Notes under the pieces: generated by a model
Database searches by the model: none
What the model was told of the DNA's origin: nothing
What the model saw: the letters and a program-made list of their open reading frames with translations, nothing else
Assembly: GCF_900114045.1 (NCBI RefSeq)
Contig: NZ_FORQ01000001.1
Span: forward strand, 682,001 to 746,000
From: Kaistella treverensis
GTDB taxonomy: Bacteria > Bacteroidota > Bacteroidia > Flavobacteriales > Weeksellaceae
DNA: 64,000 nt
Direction of reading: 5' to 3'
Translations under genes and position numbers: made by a program
In this document: one piece after another, positions 43,667-53,800 of the stretch
How positions within the stretch are numbered: position 1 is the first letter of the stretch
Layout of the letters: each line of letters starts with the position of its first letter

Positions 43667-44965
43667 ATGAAAAACGCTTCTTTTATTTCTATTTTGCCAC
43701 TGCTTGTTTTTGTTGCTTGTTTCCTCGGTTTCGGCATTTACAACAATGATTTTTACGCCTTTCCCTCGCCTATTGCAGCGATGGTGGGCATTGCGGCGGC
43801 GTTTATCATTTTTAAAGGAAAAATTCATGATAAAACCGATATTTTCCTGAAAGGTTGTGGCGATGGGAAAATCCTCACCATGTGCATTATTTATCTTTTG
43901 GCTGGCGCTTTTGCTACGGTTTCAAAAGCTTCGGGAAGTGTTGATGCGATTGTAAATCTGGGCCTTACCTACCTTTCACCGCAATATTTTCCGGCCGGCG
44001 TTTTTCTGGTCGCGTGTTTTCTGTCTTTTGCCTCCGGAACTTCGGTGGGCTCAATCGTCACGCTGGCGCCAATTGTCATCGATCTGGCGGAAAAAAGCAA
44101 TTCACCCTTAGGTTTAATCGGTGCTGCGCTGCTTACCGGTTCGATGTTTGGCGATAACCTTTCCATTATTTCCGATACGACGATTGCCGCGACACAAAGT
44201 TTGGGCTGTGAAATGAAGGATAAATTCCGCGAAAACTTTAAAATAGCAATTCCCGCGGCGGTGCTCAGTTTAATCATTTTGCTTGCTATCGGATTAAATA
44301 CCGAAACTCAAGCGACGTCTTTTCAACCAAGTGGTGAAATTAATGTCTTACTGATTGTCCCGTATTTATTCGTAATTGTTCTGGCAGTGGTTGGCGTCAA
44401 CGTTTTTGTTACTTTGTTCGCGGGGACAATTTTTGCCGGTATTATGGGCATTTTTTTAGGAAATTTCGATGTGATGGGTTTTTCAAAACTCGCTTACGAA
44501 GGTTTCACCAGCATGACCGAAATCTTCTTTCTTTCGCTGCTTACGGGCGGTCTGGCGGCTTTGGTGGAACATTACGGCGGCATTAATTTCCTTTTGAATA
44601 AAATCAGCAAGATTATTTCTTCGAAGAAAACCGCGCTGCTCGGCATCGGCGGTTTGGTGAGCGCCGCAAATCTTTGTGTCGCCAACAACACGATTTCGAT
44701 TTTAATTTCCGGAAAAATTGCCAAAGAAATCACCGATAAATACGAACTTTCACCGAAAGCTTCAGCGTCGGTGCTGGACATTTTTTCCTGCTATATTCAG
44801 GGTTTAATTCCGTACGGCGCGCAAATCTTGATTTTAATTTCTTTAAGCAAATTCCAGATTCAGTATACCGACTTGGTTTTCAACTCCTATTACCTGCATA
44901 TTCTGGTGATTTTCACCATTTTATATATTCTGTATTCGAAAAAAACCAGCTTTGGAAATAATTAA
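43667..44965 (+). CDS. Na+/H+ antiporter, NhaC family
   Basis: This 432-residue membrane protein has about 11-12 helices and NhaC-type motifs (FASGTSVGSIVTLAPIVIDLA, LTGSMFGDNLSIISDTTIAAT and CVANNTISIL). NhaC antiporters exchange sodium for protons, and related members carry organic acids. The start is 6 bases after the nuclease-like gene, so they form one transcript. It ends before a convergent cupin gene. Exact substrate is inferred from the family only. Confidence 0.88.
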   Translation: MKNASFISILPLLVFVACFLGFGIYNNDFYAFPSPIAAMVGIAAAFIIFKGKIHDKTDIFLKGCGDGKILTMCIIYLLAGAFATVSKASGSVDAIVNLGLTYLSPQYFPAGVFLVACFLSFASGTSVGSIVTLAPIVIDLAEKSNSPLGLIGAALLTGSMFGDNLSIISDTTIAATQSLGCEMKDKFRENFKIAIPAAVLSLIILLAIGLNTETQATSFQPSGEINVLLIVPYLFVIVLAVVGVNVFVTLFAGTIFAGIMGIFLGNFDVMGFSKLAYEGFTSMTEIFFLSLLTGGLAALVEHYGGINFLLNKISKIISSKKTALLGIGGLVSAANLCVANNTISILISGKIAKEITDKYELSPKASASVLDIFSCYIQGLIPYGAQILILISLSKFQIQYTDLVFNSYYLHILVIFTILYILYSKKTSFGNN

Positions 44966-44989
44966 CCATTAATAATTAATAATTAAAAA

Positions 44990-45349
44990 TTATTCTTCGC
45001 GGTTCACCAGCTCCATTGAAAAAGCCGGCAGACAAATCGCGATATAATCGCACGGATTTTCAAACGGATTGCTGTAACGAACGCGCGCGCCCTTTTCAAT
45101 TAAAATGCTTTGTCCGCTTTCCAATACCAGTGTTTCGCCATCGATTTCAAACTGCTTTTTACCTTTAATGATGTACGTAAATTCATCGAAGTCTGGCGTT
45201 TGAAAAGGTTCGCTCCAGTTTGGCGGCGCCACCATGTGCGCGATGGAAATTCCGGAATTTCCGGTGGAATTGCCCCAAACTTCTTCGATGAGTTTCCCGT
45301 CGGTGGTTGGAACGACGAACGGTGATTTCTGGATTTTATATTTTGCCAT
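44990..45349 (-). CDS. Cupin domain protein
   Basis: This 119-residue protein is a single cupin barrel. The first motif (HMVAPPNWSEPFQTPDFDEFTYIIKGKKQFEID) and second motif (GQSILIEKGARVRYSNPFENPCDYIAICLPAF) are present, although the classic metal histidines are partly replaced, so it may not be an enzyme. It is conserved in length with small stand-alone cupins. The gene lies alone between two plus-strand genes. Function unknown. Confidence 0.8.
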   Translation of the reverse strand: MAKYKIQKSPFVVPTTDGKLIEEVWGNSTGNSGISIAHMVAPPNWSEPFQTPDFDEFTYIIKGKKQFEIDGETLVLESGQSILIEKGARVRYSNPFENPCDYIAICLPAFSMELVNREE

Positions 45350-45519
45350 GATTTTAAATTGAATTTAAAATTACAAATATTTTAAAAAATTAGCTTTAAA
45401 TTTAAACCACGAAACCGAAAACTTTCGGGATGTTTCTCATCAGATTTATCAATTTCGATGATTGTCAACTCACAAAAGGAAGTTTGTGTGTAATTTTATC
45501 CTCAACAAAATTTACCATT

Positions 45520-46263
45520 ATGATACGATCACTCTTATTAGCAGGATTATTTATGATTTCAGGAAAAATGTACAGCCAGGATTTAAAAAAAGTTGCGTAC
45601 AAAGACGGCGCGCAGAAATTAAACGGTTTGGTGACTTCGAACGCCGGTAAAAAACTTCCCGGCGTGCTGATTTTACCAGCCTGGAAAGGTATTGACGACG
45701 AAGCAAAAATGGCAGCAGCCGAGTTGGAAAAAGAAGGTTACATCGCCTTTATCGCAGATATTTATGGTGAAGGAAATATCCCAACGGACAACGCTTCTGC
45801 CGCAAAAACTGCGGGTTATTATAAGCAAAATTACGAAGCGTACCAAAAACGAATTATGCTTGCTCTGGAGGAATTGAAAAAGAGTGGCGCAAACCCGGAA
45901 AAAATTGCGGTGATTGGTTATTGCTTCGGTGGTAGCGGCGCGCTGGAAGCCGCCCGCGGAAATTTACCTGTTGTTGGCGCGATTTCCATTCACGGGGGAA
46001 TCGGGAAAGATAAAACCAGAAAAAACGGTCCGATAACGGCGAAAATTTTGGTTGAACATCCCGCAGAAGACGAAAGTGTTTCTGCTGAAGATTACGCACA
46101 GCTGGTCCAGGAACTTCGCGATGGAAAAGCTGACTGGCAAATTATTACATACGCAAACTCCAAACACACTTTTACCAATCCGGCATCAGCAGATTACAAT
46201 CCGGTGATGGCGAAAAGAGCCTGGGAGCACACTTTGATGTTTTTAAAAGAAATTTTAAAATAG
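45520..46263 (+). CDS. Secreted dienelactone hydrolase family protein
   Basis: This 247-residue alpha/beta hydrolase has a signal peptide (IRSLLLAGLFMISGKMYSQ) and the DLH pattern: LPGVLILPAWKGIDDEAK, the nucleophile motif GYCFGGSGALEAARG with cysteine, and the histidine of YANSKHTFTNP. Substrates of secreted members are unknown. I start it at 45520, where a signal peptide begins, instead of the longer open frame from 45430 whose first 30 codons are not convincing protein. A shared terminator follows. Confidence 0.88.
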   Translation: MIRSLLLAGLFMISGKMYSQDLKKVAYKDGAQKLNGLVTSNAGKKLPGVLILPAWKGIDDEAKMAAAELEKEGYIAFIADIYGEGNIPTDNASAAKTAGYYKQNYEAYQKRIMLALEELKKSGANPEKIAVIGYCFGGSGALEAARGNLPVVGAISIHGGIGKDKTRKNGPITAKILVEHPAEDESVSAEDYAQLVQELRDGKADWQIITYANSKHTFTNPASADYNPVMAKRAWEHTLMFLKEILK

Positions 46264-46398
46264 TTTTAAATTAAAAAAATTCGGGCATAAAACGGCAAAT
46301 TTTTTCAAAATTAATAATTGAAATTTTTCCGCCTTTTTAAGCAGATTTTCCAGAAAATTCAATTGAGTTAAAACCGAAAAAAACCTCGTTTTAAAGCC

Positions 46399-46436
46399 AA
46401 AAAAAATCCTTTTCAAAATTGAGAAGGATTTTTTTA
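46399..46436. terminator. Bidirectional terminator between the hydrolase gene and scoB
   Basis: The stem AAAAATCCTT/AAGGATTTTT encloses 12 bases and is flanked by long A- and T-runs on both sides, in the gap between convergent genes. Just upstream (46280-46340) lie two short hairpin repeats. Confidence 0.85.
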
Positions 46437-46452
46437 TTGCAAAATGATTTGA

Positions 46453-47106
46453 TTAAAATTGCATTTCCGGGATTTCACCTTCGATGATTAAATCGGCTTC
46501 GGTGGCTTTTTTAATGTCTTCAACCGAAACGCCTGGCGCTCTTTCCAGAAGCTTAAAACCTTGTGGTGTAACTTCCAGAACCGCCAGTTCGGTAACAACT
46601 TTTTTCACACAACCCACACCGGTCAGCGGCAAGGTGCATTTTTTCAGGATTTTACTTTCACCGGCTCTGTTTACGTGCATCATCGCAACTATGATATTTT
46701 CGGCGGAAGCCACAAGATCCATCGCGCCGCCCATTCCCTTCACCATTTTTCCCGGAATCTTCCAGTTGGCAATATCGCCGTTTTCGGAAACTTCCATCGC
46801 ACCGAGAATGGTTAAATCCACTTTCTGGCTTCTGATCATGCCGAAACTAAAAGCTGAATCGAAAAATGAAGCGCCCGGAAGCGTGGTAATTGTCTGTTTT
46901 CCGGCGTTTATCAAATCCGGATCTTCTTCGCCTTCGAAAGGAAAAGGTCCCATGCCAAGCACGCCATTTTCACTTTGAAATTCTACCGAAAGGTCGTGCG
47001 ACACGAAGTTTGCAACCAAAGTCGGAATGCCGATGCCGAGGTTTACGTAATATCCTTCTTTCACTTCTTTGGAAATTCTGTGGGCGATCTGTTCTTTTGT
47101 GAGCAT
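46453..47106 (-). CDS. scoB: 3-oxoacid CoA-transferase subunit B
   Basis: This 217-residue protein is the B subunit of a succinyl-CoA:acetoacetate-type CoA-transferase, which activates or releases acetoacetate. The catalytic glutamate is in SENGVLGMGPFP, and GIGIPTLVANF and GKMVKGMGGAMDLVA are intact. I start at the ATG at 47106, which gives the normal size; an open frame 30 codons longer has no support. The A subunit gene is on the same strand 2 kb away, with an opposite-strand ABC exporter gene between them. Confidence 0.93.
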   Translation of the reverse strand: MLTKEQIAHRISKEVKEGYYVNLGIGIPTLVANFVSHDLSVEFQSENGVLGMGPFPFEGEEDPDLINAGKQTITTLPGASFFDSAFSFGMIRSQKVDLTILGAMEVSENGDIANWKIPGKMVKGMGGAMDLVASAENIIVAMMHVNRAGESKILKKCTLPLTGVGCVKKVVTELAVLEVTPQGFKLLERAPGVSVEDIKKATEADLIIEGEIPEMQF

Positions 47107-47229
47107 AGTTTTTAAGTTGAACTGCAATTTATTGCTTTTTCGTTGGTTGTACAAATGGTATAGCGACAATCTATGGTGTGACCAAAACAAATCCATAAAT
47201 AACTCTAATTTTGCACTACAAATTTTTTG

Positions 47230-49029
47230 ATGAAAACACTTTTAAAATATTTAAAACCGCACAAGTGGTTGCTCATTTTATCGTTATTTCTGGCGACTGT
47301 AAACCAGGTTTTTTCTTTGTTTGGTCCGGCGATTACGGGAAATATTCTGGATCAACTCGTGACGCACCCGAACTTTTTCGATAAAGAAAAACTGCTTGCT
47401 CGCAGCCTGAACGACTATCTGTACGGCACCGATGTTTACCACGGCGTTTTTTATTTTTTGGGTTTGCTCATCGGAACTGCGATGGTGAGTAGAATTGCGA
47501 AAGCTTTTCAGGATTATGTGGTGAATGTGATCACGCAGAAATTCGGTGCGAATATTTTCACCGATGGTTTGCAGCATTCCATGGCGCTGCCTTTTCAGGA
47601 ATTTGAAGATCAGCGAAGTGGTGAGACTTTATCTATTTTAACGAAAGTCCGCGAAGATTCGGTAAAATTTATTACCAACTTTATCAATATATTTTTCGGA
47701 ATTTTAGTCAGCATTATTTTCGTCTCCATTTACGCGATACAGCTACATTGGTCTATTATGCCGGTTTATGTCGTGGGAATTTTCATTATTTCGTTCATCA
47801 CCAATTTATTAAGTAAAAGGATTAAAAATATCCAGAAAACCATTGTTGCTGAAACCAATACTTTAGCTGGAAGCACGACCGAAAGTTTAAGAAATATAGA
47901 AATCGTAAAAAGTCTGGGACTTACGAAACAGGAAGTGAAACGCTTGAACAGCAATACGTATAAAATTTTAGGTCTGGAACTGCGGAAAGTGAAAAGCATC
48001 CGTTCGCTGAGTTTTATTCAGGGCACGATGGTGAATTTTCTGCAGCAGATGATTACGTTCACTTTGCTTTATCTGATCTTTAAAAATATCGTGACGCCGG
48101 GACAATATTTGTCCTTAATGTTTTACGGTTTTTTTATTTTCGGACCGATGCAGGAAATCGGGAACATTATTATTTCTTACCGCGAAGCTCAGGCATCACT
48201 GCACAATTTCGATACTTTAATGAAAAAACCTGCGGAAGAAAAACCACAACTGCCGAAAGAAATTGGGGCAATTGAGAGACTGAAGTTTGATAAAGTGTCT
48301 TTTCAGCATCAATCCGCGACTTATAAGGCGCTTAATGATATTTCCTTTGAAGTAAAAAATGGTGAAACCATCGCTTTTGTGGGACCAAGCGGCGCCGGAA
48401 AAAGTACCTTGGTGAAACTGCTTGTTGGCCTCTACCGCCCGAAAGAAGGCGCGATCTATTACAACAATATCAACGGAAATGAATTTGATTTCGATGAGCT
48501 GCGGAACCAAATCGGTTTTGTAACACAGGATACGCAGCTTTTTGCGGGAACAATTAAAGAAAATCTGCTGTTTGTAAGTCCGGGCGCGAGCGAAGCAGAT
48601 TTGGAAATGGCTTTGAAAAAATCCAGCGCCACGGCGCTGATTGAAAGAGCTGAAAATGGTATCAATACAGTGATTGGTGAAGGTGGATTAAAATTAAGCG
48701 GCGGAGAAAAGCAGCGAATTGCTATTGCGAGAGCTTTGCTGCGAAAGCCACATTTGTTGATTTTCGATGAAGCGACTTCTGCGCTGGACAGCATTACAGA
48801 AGAAGAAATTACAAGGACAATCCGGGAAATTTCTGATCAGAAGGAGCAAATAACGGTTTTGATCGCTCACCGTCTCAGCACAATTATGCACGCGGACCGA
48901 ATTTACGTTTTAGAACGCGGAAAAGTCATTGAAACCGGTTCGCATGAAAATCTGTTAGATTTAAAAGGTTTGTATTACGCGATGTGGCGACAGCAGATTG
49001 GGGAAAGGAAAGTTAGTACAATTGGTTAA
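47230..49029 (+). CDS. ABC exporter, fused permease and ATPase
   Basis: This 599-residue half-transporter has six membrane helices (residues about 15-310) and a C-terminal ATPase with Walker A GPSGAGKST, the signature LSGGEKQRIAIARALL, Walker B LLIFDEATSALDS and the switch histidine AHRLST. It should work as a homodimer that exports lipids, drugs or peptides. A -7 box (TAATTTTG, 47206-47213) lies ahead of it. It is inserted on the plus strand between the two CoA-transferase subunit genes. Confidence 0.92.
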   Translation: MKTLLKYLKPHKWLLILSLFLATVNQVFSLFGPAITGNILDQLVTHPNFFDKEKLLARSLNDYLYGTDVYHGVFYFLGLLIGTAMVSRIAKAFQDYVVNVITQKFGANIFTDGLQHSMALPFQEFEDQRSGETLSILTKVREDSVKFITNFINIFFGILVSIIFVSIYAIQLHWSIMPVYVVGIFIISFITNLLSKRIKNIQKTIVAETNTLAGSTTESLRNIEIVKSLGLTKQEVKRLNSNTYKILGLELRKVKSIRSLSFIQGTMVNFLQQMITFTLLYLIFKNIVTPGQYLSLMFYGFFIFGPMQEIGNIIISYREAQASLHNFDTLMKKPAEEKPQLPKEIGAIERLKFDKVSFQHQSATYKALNDISFEVKNGETIAFVGPSGAGKSTLVKLLVGLYRPKEGAIYYNNINGNEFDFDELRNQIGFVTQDTQLFAGTIKENLLFVSPGASEADLEMALKKSSATALIERAENGINTVIGEGGLKLSGGEKQRIAIARALLRKPHLLIFDEATSALDSITEEEITRTIREISDQKEQITVLIAHRLSTIMHADRIYVLERGKVIETGSHENLLDLKGLYYAMWRQQIGERKVSTIG

Positions 49030-49035
49030 AACCAA

Positions 49036-49064
49036 AAAAAACGGGCAAAAAGCCCGTTATTTTT
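49036..49064. terminator. Terminator between the ABC exporter gene and scoA
   Basis: AACGGGC and GCCCGTT form a 7-bp GC-rich stem with a 5-base loop, flanked by A-run and T-rich sequence, 11 bases after the exporter stop and 13 bases from the convergent scoA stop. Confidence 0.9.
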
Positions 49065-49070
49065 ATTGAT

Positions 49071-49775
49071 TTAATTATCTCTTTTTCTAACCGTGCGTTG
49101 CTCAATTCTTTTTTCGAATTTTTCACCCTGGAAAATCCTCTGGACCATAATTCCCGGAATGTGAATTTCGTTTGGATCAAGTTCGCCCGGTTCTACCAAT
49201 TCTTCAACTTCGGCAATGGTGATTTTTCCTGCGCCGGCCATCGGTGCATTGAAATTGCGCGCCGTGCCTTTGAAAATAAGGTTTCCGGCATGGTCGCCTT
49301 TCCAGGCTTTTACGATGGAAAAATCGGCTTTGAAAGCGTGTTCTAAAATATGCATTTTACCGTCGAAATCTTTGGTTTCTTTACCTTCAGCGACTTCAGT
49401 ACCGTAACCTGCTGGTGTATAAAAAGCCGGAATCCCAGCCTGTGCCGCGCGACATTTTTCAGCTAAAGTTCCCTGTGGCGTGAGTTCCACCTCAAGTTCG
49501 CCGGAAAGCATTTGGCGCTCAAACTCCGCATTTTCGCCGACGTATGAAGCGATCATTTTCTTGATTTGTTTTTTCTGTAATAGCAATCCGAGTCCGAAAT
49601 CGTCCACACCCGCATTATTGGAAATGCAGGTTAAATCTGTAACATCGCTGTCTGCCAAAGCATTAATGGAATTTTCCGGGATACCGCACAGGCCAAAGCC
49701 ACCCACGATTACCGTCATACCATCATTAATTCCGGCAATGGCTTCCTGCACATTTTTTACTCTTTTATCGATCAT
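49071..49775 (-). CDS. scoA: 3-oxoacid CoA-transferase subunit A
   Basis: This 234-residue protein is the A subunit of the CoA-transferase. Motifs include [21 protein letters not shown] at the N-terminus, [23 protein letters not shown] and [16 protein letters not shown] start it at the ATG at 49775, matching known subunit length. The open frame continues upstream for more than 100 codons, but that part crosses the structured element at 49.9 kb and has no protein-like character. Confidence 0.93.
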   Translation of the reverse strand: MIDKRVKNVQEAIAGINDGMTVIVGGFGLCGIPENSINALADSDVTDLTCISNNAGVDDFGLGLLLQKKQIKKMIASYVGENAEFERQMLSGELEVELTPQGTLAEKCRAAQAGIPAFYTPAGYGTEVAEGKETKDFDGKMHILEHAFKADFSIVKAWKGDHAGNLIFKGTARNFNAPMAGAGKITIAEVEELVEPGELDPNEIHIPGIMVQRIFQGEKFEKRIEQRTVRKRDN

Positions 49776-50145
49776 GAGAAAGTATGAAAATTTGTGGTAG
49801 AAATTTACGCTTTTTTTTGGAATTCCCCCAGACCTGGTGCAGAAATGCGGAAATTTACCGCGGTGCTGCCCGCGTGAGGGATAGAAGCGGCATCCTTTTT
49901 TTGCCGGGTAAAACCCGGAAAAAAAAGATAGAGCGGAGAGCCCGGCCCGAATGAGGGAATGGAGCGCGAGCGTAGCGAGCGCGTAATGACCGAGTAAGGG
50001 ACACGCTGTAAACAGTGGATAGTTGAGAGAATAAAGGATGAATGATGACGGATGACGAATGAAGTAAAAAGTAGGAAGTGCGGAGAATGAAAAAAATGGC
50101 AAAATAACCGGGAATTTTTCTGGTGTAGATTTTTTTGCTAAAGTG
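49776..50145. repeat. Structured dispersed element (different family) between scoA and rplS
   Basis: The 476-base gap holds no gene. At 49867-49946 lies a structured element: GATAGAAGCGGCATCC, a hairpin of a T-run plus CCGGGT/ACCCGG plus an A-run (49896-49926), then GATAGAGCGGAGAGCCCGG. A second hairpin (GCGCGAGCG with GCGAGCGC) is at 49963-49982. Elements of this general look recur in flavobacterial genomes, and the described Flavo-1 RNA motif is one possible match that I cannot verify. The last part, 50030-50100, is low-complexity. Confidence 0.6.
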
Positions 50146-50176
50146 TTGGCAGAAAGTAATATTTATAGTATTTTTG
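50146..50176 (+). promoter_or_regulatory. Promoter of rplS
   Basis: TTG (50146-50148), a 20-base spacer and TATTTTTG (50169-50176) match the Bacteroidota promoter pattern with near-ideal spacing. Transcription should start near 50180-50183. Confidence 0.65.
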
Positions 50177-50179
50177 CAG

Positions 50180-50251
50180 CCTGTTAACCAACCTCTGACG
50201 AAGGGCGTGAACGTTGCTTAGCTTGACAAAACAAATTTTTTTACAAGAAAA
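50180..50251 (+). promoter_or_regulatory. rplS 5' leader, candidate ribosomal protein leader
   Basis: The 72-base leader is less AT-rich than other leaders in the window and contains GTTAACC and GGGCGTGAACGTTGC segments able to form short stems. Ribosomal protein L19 leaders have been described in Firmicutes, and, as I recall, in flavobacteria. I could not draw one clear fold by hand. Confidence 0.4.
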
Positions 50252-50605
50252 ATGGATTTATTACAGTACGTGCAAGACAAGTACATTGCAAAAAAAGAAT
50301 TCCCAAAATTCAAAGCCGGTGATACAATCACCGTGTACTACGAGATTAAAGAGGGCGCTAAAACAAGAACTCAGTTCTTTAAAGGTGTAGTGCTACAAAT
50401 CAGAGGAACTGGAGCTACCAAAACTTTTACCATCCGAAAAATGAGTGGTGATGTAGGTGTACAAAGAGTTTTCCCAATGAATTTGCCTGCTTTGCAAAAA
50501 ATTGAAATCGACCGAAGAGGTAAAGTTAGAAGAGCAAGAATCTACTACTTTAAAAACCTTAGAGGTAAAAAAGCGAGAATTAAAGACGCTTCTTACAAAA
50601 AGTAA
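50252..50605 (+). CDS. rplS: 50S ribosomal protein L19
   Basis: This 117-residue protein is L19, located at the subunit interface of the ribosome. The family pattern is complete: FKAGDTITVYYEIKEGAKTRTQFFKGVVLQIRG, FTIRKMSGDVGVQRVFP and RRGKVRRARIYYFKNLRGKKARIK. The gene stands alone with its own promoter, leader and a strong terminator, not in the usual rimM-trmD group. The A-rich start context is typical for this lineage. Confidence 0.98.
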   Translation: MDLLQYVQDKYIAKKEFPKFKAGDTITVYYEIKEGAKTRTQFFKGVVLQIRGTGATKTFTIRKMSGDVGVQRVFPMNLPALQKIEIDRRGKVRRARIYYFKNLRGKKARIKDASYKK

Positions 50606-50620
50606 TTTCGGTTACAATAC

Positions 50621-50653
50621 AAAAACCCATCAATTCGTTTTGATGGGTTTTTT
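50621..50653 (+). terminator. Terminator of rplS
   Basis: AAAAACCCATCAA and TTGATGGGTTTTTT form a strong stem ending in a T-run, 15 bases after the rplS stop. Confidence 0.92.
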
Positions 50654-50693
50654 CGTGCTTAAAAGGGAATTTTTTTGGTTTTTAGTTTGAGCT

Positions 50694-50860
50694 TATTATT
50701 TTTGAAAAAAAATGCCGCAAAAACAGCCAAATTTTTCATTTTTAACCAAACAACTTTAATGAACTTTTACTTCCAAAAAAACCAATCTTTTGACAATCTT
50801 TTGTGGTTAATAAATTCCTCAAGGAAAAATTTGCCGCTAAAACGGCCAATTTTTTATTTT
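50694..50860 (-). repeat. Dispersed 120-bp unit in minus orientation between rplS and dnaE
   Basis: Read on the minus strand, this stretch gives GGCCGTTTTAGCGGC, then AACCACAAAAGATT, AAGTAAAAGTTCATTAAAG, TGTTTGGTTAAAAATGA and GGCTGTTTTGCGGC. The two hairpin cores are 119 bases apart (50714 and 50833), matching the unit length at 36.6 and 60.3 kb. No structured 3'-end element is attached. No gene is seen. Confidence 0.7.
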
Positions 50861-50866
50861 TCTAGA

Positions 50867-53800
50867 TTATTTCAAAACCATTTTATTTCGTGGCAAACCA
50901 ATTTCATGTTCCTGCGGGTAAGGTTTTCTCCACGTCATACTTACATCTTCGTTGATTTTTTTGTGCACTTCATAGCTTTTTTCCTTGTCTTCTGCATACC
51001 GCGGATCCGGGATAAAGGGCATTTTTGCCATTTTGAAAACCGTAATCGTGGGAAAATGAAAATCCACTTCCACCTGGCCCAATAACAAATAGCAGCCGCC
51101 ACCCTGAAAAGGATATTTCTGTAAATTATCTGGGAAATGTGCCGTATCGAAAAAGTTTCCTTCAACATCAATCCAGGTTCCGAAAAACATCGTTCCTTTC
51201 TTGGTGGGAACGTGTTTGCGCGAAATCAGGTAGGCCAGCATTTTCACCTGTTTTTTATGAAATTTCACTAAATCTGTCGCCATTATTTTTCCCCGGAATT
51301 TGGTCTGTAACAGATCGAACGGGCTACAGGAAACGGCAAATCCCAAAATTTCTATTTCATCAAAAGCATCTTCAAACTTATTGCGGTTTAGTTGCGGAAG
51401 TTGATATTCCGGCACGGGCGTCTCAAAAAAAGCGGGCAGGCGATATTCCGGCTGGAAGTGGATCATCAACAATCTGCCTTCAATCAGCAACTCATTTTTT
51501 GGTTTTCCGGTAAAGCGGAAAGCACCCACAAAAATCAACGTCTGCAAAGTTTCAATTCCCACCGGAACGCGTTTGATAAAATTTTCCAGCGACGTAAAAT
51601 CACCATTTTTCGCCCTTTCTTCCGGGATAAAATCCGCAATGCGGCTTTCCAGCTTTTCAATGTGCATAAAACCTAAAAAAACATCGTCACCAAAAACCGT
51701 GGTTTCAAATAAACTTCGGTTCACGCACGGATTATGAATTTTTCCGCCGCCCATTCTACATTCATGCACATACACTTCGGTACGGTAAAAACCGCCACCG
51801 TTATTGATGGCGGAAACCATAAATTCAATCGGATAATGCACCTTTAAATATAAACTTTGGTAGCTTTCCACCGCATAGGACGCGGAATGTGCTTTGCAGA
51901 AAGAATAACCTGCAAATGACTCTATCTGGCGGTAAACTTCCTGCGACAATTGCTCCGGATGACCTTTTTGGGCGCAGGATTCAAAAAAATTATCTCTTAC
52001 TTGCTGCAGTTTTTTCAACGAGCGGCTTTTGCCACTCATGGCTCGCCGCAAAACATCACCGTCATTGGCAGATACGCCACCGAAATGCAGTGCAATCTTA
52101 ATCACATCTTCCTGATAAACCATAATCCCATACGTTTCACCGAGCTGTTCTTCAAAAACCTCATGAAAATATTCGAATTTCGTGGGATTGTTGTGCCGGA
52201 AAATATATTCTTTCATCATGCCGCTTTTCGCCACGCCGGGGCGAATAATGGACGAAGCCGCTACCAAAGTGATATAGTCCTGACATTTCAAACGGCGCAA
52301 TAATCCGCGCATCGCAGGACTTTCAATATAAAAACAGCCGATGGTTTTCCCGATGCTTAAAAAATCATTACAGCTTTTATCATTTTTAAAAAGATGCGTG
52401 TTGTGAATATCAATAGTGATTCCTCTGTTTTTGTGCACGAGTTTCAGCGTATCATTTATGGTTCCAAGACCGCGCTGAGATAGAATATCAAATTTTTCAA
52501 AACCGATATCTTCCGCCACATTCATATCAAACTGCACCATCGGAAAACCTTTTGGGGGCATTTCCAAAGCACTGTAATTGGTAATAGGTTCTTCAGAAAT
52601 AATTATTCCGCAGGAATGCATGCTGCGCTGGTTTGGAAATTTTTCGAGCAAAACGCCGTATTTTTGTATAAGTTTCACCACTTTATTATCGTCGTGCATC
52701 TCCATAGGATTTTTTGCCAAAACATCCAGTTCTTCTTTCGGCAAACCAAAAGCTTTCCCCACTTCCCGAAAGATAGAACGGTATTTAAATTCGACATTGG
52801 TACCACAAAAAGCCACATGCTCCCTTCCGTATCGATCTAAAATATACTGTATAATCTCGTCCCGCTCGCGCCAACTCCAGTCAATATCAAAATCCGGCGG
52901 ATTATTCCGGTGTTTATTCAGAAATCTCTCAAAATAAAGATTAAGCTCAATGGGGCAAATTTCTGTAATTCCCAGACAATAACTGATGATGCTGTTGGCG
53001 CCACTGCCGCGCCCAACATGCAAAAAACCACGGCTCATACTGTATTTAACAATATCTAAAGTAATGAGGAAATAACCCGAAAAACTCATTTCGCTGACGA
53101 CTTGCAATTCTTTTTCCATACGGTCCAGAACGATTTGTGATTTTTCCGGATATCGTTTTTTCAGGCCTTTATAAGCCAATTTTCTTAAAAGCACATCATC
53201 CGATTTTTTATCCGTGGTAAAGCAAATTTTGTTTTTCGGTGTTTTAAAATCAAAATTAAAGACGCAGACATCTAAAATATTCCGGGTGTTCTGAATGATT
53301 TTCGGATATCTTTTAAACTTTTCCAAAAGCGTGGAAACCGGTTCAAAAACTTCATTCCGGGAACAACAATCGTTTTTAGCAAGTTTAGAAATCAAGGTAT
53401 TTTGGTCAATCGCTCGTAGAATCCGGTGCAGATTGAACTCCTTTTTTGTCTTGAAAGTTATTGGGTGCAAAATGACTATTTTTTCTGAAAATTTTTTCAA
53501 TTCCGGCCGGATTAAAAAATTCAGTTCTTCTGCCCGAACGCCGATAAATTCATTTTCATTGAGTGTTTCTGGGAAATTGCTTAAAGTATAAATCACAAAA
53601 ACCTGGTCAAAATGCGGCGAAAATTCGGGCAATTCCGCTCCTTCGCAATTGTGGTTGGTAAGCAAACGGTTGATTTCAGCAATCCCGGTTTCATCTTTCG
53701 CGATGGTAATATAAAGCAAACGTTTTTCTTTCCGAATTTCTACACCTACAATAGGTTTAATGCCGGCTTTTTCGCATTCTTTTTTAAAATCATAGATCGC

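Noticed and set aside
49776-50102. N-terminal extension of the scoA frame by more than 100 codons
   Set aside because: It crosses a structured intergenic element and low-complexity sequence; the known subunit starts at MIDKRVKN.
50675-51085. 136-codon plus-strand frame at the 3' end of dnaE
   Set aside because: It overlaps the polymerase's C-terminal codons and the inverted 120-bp repeat and is rich in F and H, as antisense frames are here.
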